A stretch of 64,000 nt of DNA, from the NCBI GenBank assembly GCA_963792175.1, contig CAWBVG010000006.1, forward strand, positions 46,818-110,817, read 5' to 3'. This stretch comes from CAWBVG01 sp963792175. GTDB lineage: Bacteria; Acidobacteriota; Vicinamibacteria; Vicinamibacterales; CAVVIG01. The notes beneath the pieces were generated by a model. It did not search any database. It was not told the DNA's origin and was given only the letters and a program-made list of their open reading frames with translations. Each line of letters begins with the position of its first letter. Position 1 is the first letter of the stretch. This document shows positions 1 to 8,150 of this stretch, one piece after another. A program made the position numbers and the translations under genes.

Positions 1-574
1 CGGGTGACGCGGCGTGGCGGCAGTCGATCGCCGAATACCTCGATCTCCCCAAGTTCATCCGGCATCTCGCGATCGAGAGCTTCCTCGCCGAAGAGGACGG
101 CATCACCGGCGACTACGGCCCGAACAACTTCTATTTCTATCGCTACGAGAACAAGAGCCTGTTCCAGTTCATTCCGTGGGACAAGAGCAATACCTTCTGG
201 GAGGCGCCGAGTCCCAACTATTTCATCCTCCGGAACGTCGAGGACGGTCCCGTCGATCATCGGAACCGGCTGGTCCAGCGGGCGCTGAAGTATCCGGATC
301 TCTGGACGCTGTTCCTCGACACGCTGGAGGAATGCGCGAACTCGGCGTCGGCCGGCGCGACGACTGGCGCCAACCCTCAGCCTGGCTGGCTCGCAGTCTG
401 AAATCCAGCGCGAGTACCTGCAGATCCGCGAGGCGGCACTCGCCGACACGCAGATCTTCACGAACGCTGCAGTTCGAGCAGGCGATCGCGGATCTCAAGG
501 CGTTCGCGGCGGGACGCAGCGATGCCGTCAAAGCGCAGGTCGCCACCTACCGCGCCCGCGGTCCGCTGCCGTAA
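1..574 (+). pseudogene. CotH kinase-like protein, C-terminal part, frame-broken
   Basis: The window opens inside a gene. The frame starting at base 3 reads an IAEYLDLPKFIRHLAIESFL segment and then NNFYFYRYENKSLFQFIPWD, the region around the conserved WD of CotH-family secreted protein kinases. That frame stops at 399-401. The expected C-terminal helices (SEIQREYLQIREAALADTQ, then FEQAIADLKAFAAGR) continue in the two other frames, ending at a TAA at 572-574, so at least two single-base breaks are present. The family phosphorylates secreted or spore-coat proteins in other bacteria; the role here is unknown. It converges on the minus-strand operon with a 7-base gap. Family assignment is fairly safe; whether the breaks are real decay or base errors cannot be told. 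Confidence 0.6.
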
Positions 575-581
575 TTTCTGA

Positions 582-1118
582 CTATGCTTTCGTGCGACGC
601 GCTCGTCGCTTCGCCTCGGCGCGGAGATGCGCCGCGGCGCCGCCTATCAGCTTGCGTCGTGCGCGGCGGTCGACGCCGTGGACCCGCTGGCACGCCAGTC
701 CCACGAACCCGTCGGCGGCGGCGGCGCGCTTCGCCGTCACAAAGTGCCGCTCGGCGGCCGGTGGCGCGAAGCGGAAGAGATTGGTGAGCCAGCCGACGGG
801 CACTCCTGCCGCCCGACCGAACGCCATCGCGGTGTCGACATAGGGCGCCGCCACGACGGTGCGGCCCGCCGCGAGCGCCGGCCGGATTTCCCATCGCAGC
901 CGGAAGGCGAGATCGGCGGCGTACAGCAGCAGCAGCGTCCGTGCGGACGGCGCCCCGGCCGCGGCATCGGCCACGCAGAGATCCTGGAAGATGCCCGAGG
1001 CGTCCCAGTGGCTGACGCCTCCCCGCCCCGGCCGGACGATGGCGCGCCGCGCGGCCGCAATCACCGCCGAGGCATCGACTCCGTCGACGGAGACCAGTCT
1101 CGCTTTTGACGGCTTCAC
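582..1118 (-). CDS. Degenerate thymidylate-kinase-like protein without P-loop
   Basis: A 178-residue protein starting at GTG 1118, whose GTGA overlaps the stop of the upstream kinase-like gene by four bases, so it is probably translationally coupled. It keeps the middle of a TMP-kinase fold: LLLLYAADLAFRLRWEIRPA followed by LAAGRTVVAAPYVDTAMAFG matches the family's ADR...I.PAL..G..VI.DRY.DS..A pattern. The N-terminal P-loop region reads VSVDGVDASAVIAAARRAIV, with no GxxGxGKT, and the DR of the DRY motif is replaced by AP. Nucleotide binding by the normal P-loop route therefore looks lost. It may be a non-catalytic partner of the neighbouring intact kinase-like protein. It is the last gene of the operon. 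The family relation is inferred from motif alignment by eye. Confidence 0.6.
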   Translation of the reverse strand: MKPSKARLVSVDGVDASAVIAAARRAIVRPGRGGVSHWDASGIFQDLCVADAAAGAPSARTLLLLYAADLAFRLRWEIRPALAAGRTVVAAPYVDTAMAFGRAAGVPVGWLTNLFRFAPPAAERHFVTAKRAAAADGFVGLACQRVHGVDRRARRKLIGGAAAHLRAEAKRRARRTKA

Positions 1119-1882
1119 CTCGCCATCCCCTGTCCGGCGAGCCATTCGGCGACGGCGTCGGTGTTCCACGGTGACCACGGACGGCGCTGACCCTCGAGGA
1201 ACAGCTCGCGAATCTGGCGATGCTGATCGCCGATCGACTGCTCGGCGTCGACGGTGATCATGTTGAAGATGAGCGCCAGCGACTCGTATTCCCGGATCAC
1301 CCGTGCGATGAAGCGCTGATAGCTCTCGACCGGGTCCTCGACGTCGGTCACGTCCTGGCCGGCCTCGTAGAAATTCGGCATGCGCGTCGCCGTGACCCGT
1401 TTGCCTGACGTGATCGGCGACACCGCGAAGTAGAAGACGAGGTCGGGCCACAGCAGCGGCTGGTACAGCTTCAACACCCAATCCAGATCGAGACCGCGCG
1501 CGACGTCTCGCGCGAGACCGGTGAAGAGAAACCGGTCTGCAATCACGAGCTTCCCGTCCCAGAGCGCCGGCAGGATGATCTGCTCGACGCGATGGCGGAA
1601 ATCGGCGCCGTGCAGCAGCGAGAATTCTTCGGGGCTGAGCGCGCGGACCGCTTTGCGGCTCTTGATGATCGGCTTGATCAGATCCGACGAGTTCCACTTC
1701 GTCGTGACGACGTCGTAACCTTCGGATTTCAGCCACGTCTTGAACAGCTTCCGCTGCGTCGTCTTGCCGGAGCCGTCTGGCCCCTCGAAGGCCACCAGGA
1801 GTCCCCGCTTCTTCGCGGGATCGGTGAAGTGCGCGCGAGCGGAGCGGCGGGCGACCCGTAGGGCCGCGGCAGACGGTTGCAT
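1115..1882 (-). CDS. Thymidylate kinase-like P-loop kinase
   Basis: 255 residues, ATG at 1882, five bases after the stop of the methyltransferase gene. It has a complete Walker A motif (FEGPDGSGKTTQ, around residues 34-45) and a DRF motif in VIADRFLFTGLARDV, both typical of the TMP kinase superfamily. It is longer than bacterial Tmk (about 210 residues), with about 25 extra N-terminal residues and a divergent lid and C-terminus, so dTMP is not the only possible substrate. In this operon of glycosyltransferases, a deacetylase and a methyltransferase it could phosphorylate a sugar, a nucleotide sugar precursor or a glycan. The next gene is a shorter relative that lacks the P-loop; the two may form a heteromer. 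The kinase fold is secure, the substrate unknown. Confidence 0.8.
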   Translation of the reverse strand: MQPSAAALRVARRSARAHFTDPAKKRGLLVAFEGPDGSGKTTQRKLFKTWLKSEGYDVVTTKWNSSDLIKPIIKSRKAVRALSPEEFSLLHGADFRHRVEQIILPALWDGKLVIADRFLFTGLARDVARGLDLDWVLKLYQPLLWPDLVFYFAVSPITSGKRVTATRMPNFYEAGQDVTDVEDPVESYQRFIARVIREYESLALIFNMITVDAEQSIGDQHRQIRELFLEGQRRPWSPWNTDAVAEWLAGQGMAR

Positions 1883-1887
1883 CGGGG

Positions 1888-3141
1888 CTAATAGTAACGC
1901 TTCGGCAGATCGACGATCACTTTTCGACGAACGAGATCCGCGATCTCCGGCGACACCCGGCCGGTGGCCAATGCCGCCGCGGCGGCCGGGTCGAGCGCCA
2001 CTTCCTCCGGCAGATACTCCCGGCAGGCGCCGTACTCCTGCTCGTAATCCTCTGATGGAAAACGCAGGCGGAGCCGCGTGCCCGGGGAGGCCGCAACCGC
2101 GGGTTCCTCGGCCGGGACATACAGGGGATTGACGCGGAATTCGCCGGCGGCGGCCGTCGGGATCGGCAGGGCGTGACGTGCGTAGACGCCTGGATGACGG
2201 CTCGCAACCATCGTCAGCGCCGCATCGCGTTCGAGGTCCGCTGTGGTGTCGGACCGCGAGAGATCGAGCGGTCCGCCGTTGACGACGTCGGCGAAGAGCC
2301 GGGCCTCGGCAAACAGGCGCGGCTCGATGGTTTCGAACAGCGCCGCGTAGCCCTCGGCCGATAGCGGCTGGCCGTGCGACGGGCTCCAGACCCGCTCGTT
2401 GTGCGCGTGCCCGATCAGGACCGCGCCTGACGCGTCGACCAGCCGTTCCATCTCGTTGACGAACTGGCGCTTCGTCCAGATGAACATGAAGGCGTCCGTG
2501 CACATCGCCAGGCTGAAGGCGCCGCGCGCAAACGGCAGCGGGGCGTTCCCGTCGCAGCAGACCGGCTCGCACCCCGGAGCCGTGAAGCGGCGCGCGAGCC
2601 AGATTTTGGGGTAAAAGAGATCGGCGAGCACCGGCGGCGCGGTTGACAGCTCCAGCAGCGTTCGGGTCACGTGGCCCGAGCCGCCGCAGATGTCGATGGC
2701 CCGCTTCGCCCCGCCGAGCACCGTGGCGCCGACCGCTCGTGTCACCGCCTGCGCCACGATGTAGGTGGGATCGGAGAAACGGTAAAGGAAATAGCCGCCC
2801 TCGAAGTTCGGCCCGAGCGCCTCGACCGTTTCCCGATACGTGGCGATGTCGGATTCGGCGGCGGCTTCGAACGCGCGCGCGCCCGCCTCGTCGTCCAGGC
2901 CGACCATCGTGCGGCGCGCCAGATCCGGACGGCCCGCCTGAATCTGATCGCGAGCGGTGGTGGCGGCCGGCTGCAGATGCAGAACCGGGATGCCGTCGAC
3001 GACAGGGAAAATGCAGCACTGGCAGCCGAGGACGCCGTCCTGAATCTCATCGCCGCTGCGGCGATGAAACAACGATGTCACCAGCTCCAGCCGGCCGCCG
3101 CAGTAAGGACAGCGCAGGATCTCTAACGTTTCAACTTTCAA
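1888..3141 (-). CDS. SAM-dependent methyltransferase with N-terminal Trm112-like zinc ribbon
   Basis: 417 residues, starting at TTG 3141. The N-terminus ILRCPYCGGRLELV, then GVLGCQCCIFPVVDGIPVL, has the paired cysteines of a Trm112/YcaR-like zinc ribbon. A class I Rossmann methyltransferase domain follows: motif I is AIDICGGSGHVTRTLLEL near residues 155-172, and MCTDAFMFIW is the post-motif region. The C-terminal 100 residues are an unassigned tail with several acidic and proline-rich stretches. Zinc ribbons of this kind precede methyltransferases in natural-product and sugar-modifying clusters. Its position between a deacetylase and a kinase suggests it modifies the same small molecule or glycan. 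The substrate cannot be read from the sequence. The start lies in a TTGAAAGTTGAAA word also seen elsewhere, so the exact start is uncertain. Confidence 0.8.
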   Translation of the reverse strand: MKVETLEILRCPYCGGRLELVTSLFHRRSGDEIQDGVLGCQCCIFPVVDGIPVLHLQPAATTARDQIQAGRPDLARRTMVGLDDEAGARAFEAAAESDIATYRETVEALGPNFEGGYFLYRFSDPTYIVAQAVTRAVGATVLGGAKRAIDICGGSGHVTRTLLELSTAPPVLADLFYPKIWLARRFTAPGCEPVCCDGNAPLPFARGAFSLAMCTDAFMFIWTKRQFVNEMERLVDASGAVLIGHAHNERVWSPSHGQPLSAEGYAALFETIEPRLFAEARLFADVVNGGPLDLSRSDTTADLERDAALTMVASRHPGVYARHALPIPTAAAGEFRVNPLYVPAEEPAVAASPGTRLRLRFPSEDYEQEYGACREYLPEEVALDPAAAAALATGRVSPEIADLVRRKVIVDLPKRYY

Positions 3142-3194
3142 GGTTCAAGTCTCACTGCAGCCCGTCGCGCGCGTAGTGGCGGCCTCAGCCGGAC

Positions 3195-3983
3195 CTACGA
3201 CCTCACCATCGGTTCGCCCAGTCGTTCGAGCAGTGAGTCGGTCGCTGCGGCCTCGAGCGGCGCGCGGCGGAAATGCTCGACGCCCAGCCAGCGGCGCGCT
3301 TCCTCTTCATCGATCCAGGCGATCGGGTTGTTCGCGCCCATCTGGGTCCGATGGCAGCGCAGCGCGGCAAGTTTGCGCGGCGCCCAGGGGCGCACGTCGA
3401 CGGCGAACGTCGCGGGCTTGGCACCATCGCCAAACGCGTCGGGATGGATGCCCCAGAAGCTCGAATCCGGCGCCGCGCCCCCTTTGGCGTGCGCCGCTTT
3501 GATGACTTCGCCCATGATGCCGTTCGGCATGGTCACGTAGTAGAGCGGTGGCGCTTCCGCGCCGAACGACTTGACGGCCGTGTACGTGCGCTCGTGCACG
3601 CCGACATGATCCAGGTGCCAGTAGAGCCCGTCTTCGGCAAAGGTGATCACCGCTTCCGGCCGGTACCGTCGGATGGCCGCGACGATTTCCTCGTGCAGCT
3701 CCGGCACGTGGTCCCAGCGCAAGTCGCCGTCCGGATGATCCATCACGATCACCTCGGCGACGCCGAGGATCGCGGCGGCCTCGCGCAGCTCACGCTCGCG
3801 CGCGCGGCCGAGATCGCCGTCGGTGACGAGCGCAGGATCGCTGATCGACCCGGCCTCGCCGCGCGAGGCGCACATGACGACGATGCGGACGCCGGCGTCG
3901 GCCAGCCGCGCGAGCGTGCCGCCACACGCCAGCGACTCGTCGTCGGGATGGGCGAAGATCGCCAGCACCGTGCTACCTTCCAC
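3195..3983 (-). CDS. PIG-L (LmbE/BshB-type) deacetylase
   Basis: 262 residues from GTG 3983, overlapping the end of the upstream glycosyltransferase by 11 bases. The N-terminal LAIFAHPDDESLACGGTLA contains the AHPDDE zinc and catalytic motif of the PIG-L family, and HLDHVGVHERT carries the downstream HxxH zinc histidine. This family removes N-acetyl groups from GlcNAc-containing glycolipids or glycosides (GlcNAc-PI, mycothiol and bacillithiol precursors, teicoplanin-type glycosides). Directly after a GT4 transferase the likely job is deacetylation of a freshly transferred N-acetyl sugar. A bacillithiol role (BshA/BshB pair) is an alternative, but no BshC is present and the other neighbours favour a glycoconjugate. 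Confidence 0.88.
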   Translation of the reverse strand: MEGSTVLAIFAHPDDESLACGGTLARLADAGVRIVVMCASRGEAGSISDPALVTDGDLGRARERELREAAAILGVAEVIVMDHPDGDLRWDHVPELHEEIVAAIRRYRPEAVITFAEDGLYWHLDHVGVHERTYTAVKSFGAEAPPLYYVTMPNGIMGEVIKAAHAKGGAAPDSSFWGIHPDAFGDGAKPATFAVDVRPWAPRKLAALRCHRTQMGANNPIAWIDEEEARRWLGVEHFRRAPLEAAATDSLLERLGEPMVRS

Positions 3984-5001
3984 GGTGAGCCTCCACCAGC
4001 CGGGTGTAGACCGCGCTGTACCCGTCCACCATCCGTGCCACGCCAAAACGCGCGACGGCCTGGTCGCGGACGCCGCGGCGATCGAGGTCGAAGACGCGCG
4101 GCAGGTCGTTGATCATCTGCTCCAGATCGTTGAACACCATTCCCGTGACACCTTCGTCGACTACCTCGCGGACGGCGCCGCGATCCAGCGCGGCGACCGG
4201 CGTGCCGCACGCCATCGCTTCGGCCAGCACCAGCCCGAACGGCTCGCGCGCCTGAATCGGGTAGAGCAGCGCGCGCGCCCCGCCATACAGCTTCACCTTG
4301 GCGGCGAAGTCGGCCTCCCCGTAGTAGACGATATGGCGGCCGTCGACGTGCGGAGCGATTTTCTCACGGTAGTACTCGCCTTCGGCCGCGGCCAGAATCA
4401 GGCGCATGCCGACGCGTTTGGCGATCTCGATGGCCTGGAGGACGCCTTTTCCCTCGGTGAAACGCCCCAGAAACAGCAGGTAGTCGTCCGGCCTGGCCTC
4501 GAACGTGAAGCTGTCGGTGTCGATGCCGTGCAGCACGGTATCGACGACGTTGAGGCCGACCAGCAGGCGCGCCTGCTCGTTGGAGATGGCGACGAATGGC
4601 GCCTCCGGATACCGGGACCACAGGGCGACTTCGGCGGCGCTCGGCGAATGGTGCAGCGTCTGCACGATTGGCGTCGGCGACAGGCGCGTGAACGCCAGCG
4701 ACATCGGATAGTACGCGGCCTCGTAGTGGATGATGTCGTACTCGCTGCTCCGCTCGACCGCGGCCGCCAGGTTGAGCATCTCGTAGAGCTCCCAGGGCCA
4801 CATGTGCTCGTCGTGCCAGTAGCCATGCGGGTAGATCGCGTTGAGTCGCGCGCTGGTTTTCGAGTCGGCGGTCGCGTACAACGTGACGTCGTGGCCGCGC
4901 GCGACGAGCCCTTCCGTGAGCAGCGACGTCATCGTCTCCACCGATCCGGACTTGGACGGCGGGATGGTCGTGGCGACCGGCGCGATGTGGGCGATTCTCA
5001 C
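3973..5001 (-). CDS. GT4-family glycosyltransferase
   Basis: 342 residues, ATG 5001. The N-terminus MRIAHIAPVATTIPPSKSGS with SVETMTSLLTEGLVARGHDV is a typical GT-B acceptor domain. The C-terminal donor domain shows the conserved EPFGLVLAEAMACGTPVAAL (EX7E motif, near residues 265-285) and GAVREVVDEGVTG. It is a retaining cytoplasmic glycosyltransferase using a nucleotide-activated sugar; donor and acceptor are unknown. The gene overlaps the PIG-L deacetylase downstream, a pairing often seen when an N-acetyl sugar is added and then deacetylated. Fifty-three bases separate it from the preceding glycosyltransferase, a gap holding CTTCGTG words. Confidence 0.88.
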   Translation of the reverse strand: MRIAHIAPVATTIPPSKSGSVETMTSLLTEGLVARGHDVTLYATADSKTSARLNAIYPHGYWHDEHMWPWELYEMLNLAAAVERSSEYDIIHYEAAYYPMSLAFTRLSPTPIVQTLHHSPSAAEVALWSRYPEAPFVAISNEQARLLVGLNVVDTVLHGIDTDSFTFEARPDDYLLFLGRFTEGKGVLQAIEIAKRVGMRLILAAAEGEYYREKIAPHVDGRHIVYYGEADFAAKVKLYGGARALLYPIQAREPFGLVLAEAMACGTPVAALDRGAVREVVDEGVTGMVFNDLEQMINDLPRVFDLDRRGVRDQAVARFGVARMVDGYSAVYTRLVEAHRGR

Positions 5002-5054
5002 GTGCAGCCTCTACCACCGTCATGGCTGTCACTCGTGTCTTCGTGAGCCGTCAA

Positions 5055-6182
5055 TCACGCCGCGACCTCCAGCAGCTTTGGCAGCACGCGCGACGCGTCG
5101 AAGTGCTCGCGCGCGATCTCCACCGCGTGGCGGGCGTGCCGATCGTAGTCGGCGTTGATCCGTTCGATGCCGGCGATCGCTTCTTCGGGCGTGGAGAAGG
5201 CGAGGAGACCTTCGCCTGAAGGCAGGTGCTCGGTCCAGCCGGTGTCCTGCACCAGCGCCGGACGGCCCGACGCGAGGTAGCACTCGGTGCGATCGCTGAA
5301 CCAACCCGAACGATTGACGACGTAGGTGTGCTTGGCGACGCCGAATTCCGCCTTCGAGCCCTGGATGAACTCGCGGTAGGCGGTCGGCGTGCGCGAGACC
5401 GCCATCGCGTCCACCGTGTCCCACCCGTGTTCGCGCAGGAGCCGCTGCGGGCCGTTGATCGCAAGCTCGAAGCGCTGCGGCGTCTTCGACGGCAGATCGA
5501 CGAACTTCACGAACTCCTGATCCTTGTTGCCCCCGACGTCGGCAAAGCTCTCGATCTGCCAGGTCATGACACTCGTAAACCGATCGCGCGGCCTGACCGG
5601 TCGAACGCCGCCCGTGACCCAGTCATCCAGCGTGATCGGCTGCCAGGTCTTGTGCCAGGTAAACGCCCCGGTAGGAATCGGCGACGCCGGGGTGCCGATA
5701 TTCGCGCCGAATGTGAACAGGTGGTCGAACTTCTCGAAGAACTGCACGTACCAGGGCTCGGCCTTGGCGATGGCGAGCTGCGTGAACGCCGGATCCGAAT
5801 CGATGAAAGCCTTCCTCGGGATCCGCGCGTATTCATCGCGCCAGAACCAGGTGCCGCCGGAGAGATTGATGAAGAGATCCGCGCCGGCCGCGTACTGCCG
5901 CACATCGTCGACGCTCCGGCCGTGATAGCTCCCGTCGTAGTTGACGAACGACCAGCGATCGCCGAGGCCGTACGGCTCGAGCGCGTTGTGAATGTACGCC
6001 GTGCCGTAGGCGGGATCGGTCGAGCGCGTGTTCTGCACGGGGTCGTAGACACATTCGCCGGTGTCCTCGACGTAGAACACGTCGTGACCGAGGGCGCGCA
6101 GCCCGAGCAGGTACATCAACGAACACCAGGTCACGCCCCCGAACGGATAACGGGCGATGATGCCCGCGAACAGGATCCTCAT
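5055..6182 (-). CDS. GT-B glycosyltransferase, unassigned family
   Basis: 375 residues from ATG 6182 (MRILFAGIIARYPFGGVTW). An in-frame ATG at 6263 overlaps the exporter stop as ATGA and would add 27 low-complexity residues; the shorter start gives the normal Rossmann beginning. The C-terminal half has ECYLASGRPALVQDTGWTEH followed by LPSGEGLLAFSTPEEAIAGI, the donor-sugar binding pattern of GT1/GT4-like GT-B enzymes that work on glycolipids or glycopeptides. No membrane segments are seen. It sits between the ABC exporter and a second glycosyltransferase, so it probably acts on the same product. Confidence 0.78.
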   Translation of the reverse strand: MRILFAGIIARYPFGGVTWCSLMYLLGLRALGHDVFYVEDTGECVYDPVQNTRSTDPAYGTAYIHNALEPYGLGDRWSFVNYDGSYHGRSVDDVRQYAAGADLFINLSGGTWFWRDEYARIPRKAFIDSDPAFTQLAIAKAEPWYVQFFEKFDHLFTFGANIGTPASPIPTGAFTWHKTWQPITLDDWVTGGVRPVRPRDRFTSVMTWQIESFADVGGNKDQEFVKFVDLPSKTPQRFELAINGPQRLLREHGWDTVDAMAVSRTPTAYREFIQGSKAEFGVAKHTYVVNRSGWFSDRTECYLASGRPALVQDTGWTEHLPSGEGLLAFSTPEEAIAGIERINADYDRHARHAVEIAREHFDASRVLPKLLEVAA

Positions 6183-6259
6183 CGCTGCACGGGCGGAGGG
6201 CGGATGGGCAGGAAGCTCTCCGCTCGTCCGCCCCTCCAGCGGCCCTCCCGCCCCGAACG

Positions 6260-8150
6260 TCATCGTTTCGCTGCCTCGATCAGCTCGTCCACCGTCTCCG
6301 GATCATCGAGCGACTTGCCGACGGAGAGACGCGCGCACATCCGGCGATAGAGTTCGTTCTGCGCCAGCAGCTCTTCGTGCCGGCCTTTAGCGGCGATCCG
6401 TCCGCCATCGAGCACCAGAATGCAGTCCGCGTCGCGAACCGTGGACAAGCGGTGCGCGATGACGATCGTGGTTCGGCCGGCGCGGAGGCGCCGCAGCGCG
6501 CCGAAGACAATTTCCTCGGAGATCGCGTCGAGCGACGATGTCGGCTCGTCGAGGATGAGGATCGGGGCGTTCTTGATGACAGCGCGCGCGATGCTCAGCC
6601 GCTGGCGCTCGCCCCCCGAGAGGCTGCCGCCGGCTTCGGCGATTTCGGTATCGTAGCCCTTCGACAGCCGCGCGATGAACTCGTGCGCGTGCGCTGCCCG
6701 CGCCGCGGCTTCGACCTCCTCGTCGCTCGCGTCCAGCCGGCCGTAGCGCACGTTGTCGCCGATACTGCCCGCGAAGAGCACGGGCTCCTGCAGGACGATC
6801 GCGATCTTCTCGCGCAGCGATCGGACCTTGTACTTCCGCACGTCGCGGCCGTCGATCAGCACGCGGCCCTTCGTCGCGTCGAACAAGTGAGGAATCAGGC
6901 TGACGAGTGTCGTCTTGCCGGCGCCGGTGAGGCCGACGAGCGCGACCATCTCTCCCGGCTTGGCCGCGAAGGTAATGTCGTGGAGCACGTTCGTGCCATC
7001 GGGATACGTAAAGCCGACTCCCTCGAATCGGATGTCGCCCTTGACCGACGTCGCGTCGACGGCGTCCGGCGCGTCGACCGTTTCCGGCATCAGCGCGAAC
7101 ATCTCGCGCACTCGCTTGGCGCCGGCGACCGCGCCCTGCAGCTGGCCGGTGGTATGGGCGATGGCGGACAGCGGCCCGTAGACGGCGCCGAGGTAGTTGA
7201 TGACGACGTAGAGGTCGCCGATGCTGAGCGTCCCGGTCATCACGAATCGGCCGCCGACGATGACGACGAGCGCGGTGCCGAGGATGGTGATCGTGCTGAC
7301 GACGACGGAGAAGAGCGACTGCTGCCAGGTGATCGCGATGCGCGCGTGCATCGCCTTCTCGCCCGCGCCGCGGTAGCGCTCGAGCTCGTGGCGCTCGCGC
7401 GCGAAGCTCTTGACCAGCCGCATCGCGCCGAATGTCTCGTAGAGCCGCTCGAGCAGCTTCGATTCGAGCTCCTTGACCCGTTCCTCGCGGTTGGCGAGCG
7501 TCGACGTGTAATACCGCAGGCAGAAGAACAGGAACGGAACGACCGTCAGCGACAGCAGCGCGATCGTGACGTTGAGGCTCAGGATCATGCCGAACATGAC
7601 CGTCAACGCGATGATCGACGTGGCGAGCGGAAAGATGCCGCTCATCACCAGGTTCTCGATCGCGTAGGCGTCGACGTCGACGCGATAGACGGCGTCGGCC
7701 GTGCTCTTGTGGATGTGGTGATGCAGCCCAAGCCCGGTGAGGTGCTCGAACAGACGGTGCCGGAGGTCGTACACCATCCGCTGGCCGGTATCGACCTGCA
7801 CCTGCGTCCCGTACGCGGAGACCAGCTGGTTGACGATCTGCAGGACCACGCCGGCGGCGACGACGCCGACGAGCAGCGCCAGCCGATCGTTGGTCGCCGC
7901 GTGCGTCAGCCAGGCGGCAAAGGGCGTGTTGAAGCTGAGTCCGAGAATCTTGATGTGAGCGGGAAACGGCTTCCGCGTCAGCACGTAGTCGATGACGATC
8001 GCGAAGGGCCACGGCTGCAGCGCTCCGAGCACGATCTCGGAGAGGAGCAGCACCGACAGCACCGACACGCGGGCGCGGTACGGCCGAAGGAACGTGCAGC
8101 GTCCAGCGCAGCAGGCCGCGGTCGGCGGGCTGAGCCGCGGCAGCGCTCAT
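6260..8150 (-). CDS. ABC exporter, fused permease and ATPase (one frame break)
   Basis: About 629 residues if one base is removed near 8095. ATG 8150 overlaps the upstream fusion gene as ATGA and begins MSAAAAQPADRGLLRWTL; the next codons continue in the other frame as TFLRPYRARVSVLSVLLL, the usual start of the first helix, so the sequence has one extra base. A GTG at 8068 would be the start without this correction. Six transmembrane helices are followed by an ATPase with Walker A (GLTGAGKTTL), Q-loop (VLQEPVLFAG), signature (LSGGERQRLSIARAV), Walker B (ILILDEPTSSLD) and H-loop (IVIAHRLSTV). It is an MsbA/lipid-flippase type exporter. In this operon it likely exports the glycolipid or oligosaccharide made by the neighbouring transferases. 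Confidence 0.88.

Noticed and set aside
8085..8110. Programmed frameshift in the ABC exporter
   Set aside because: No slippery sequence is present, and the same kind of extra base occurs in many unrelated genes, so base error is more likely.
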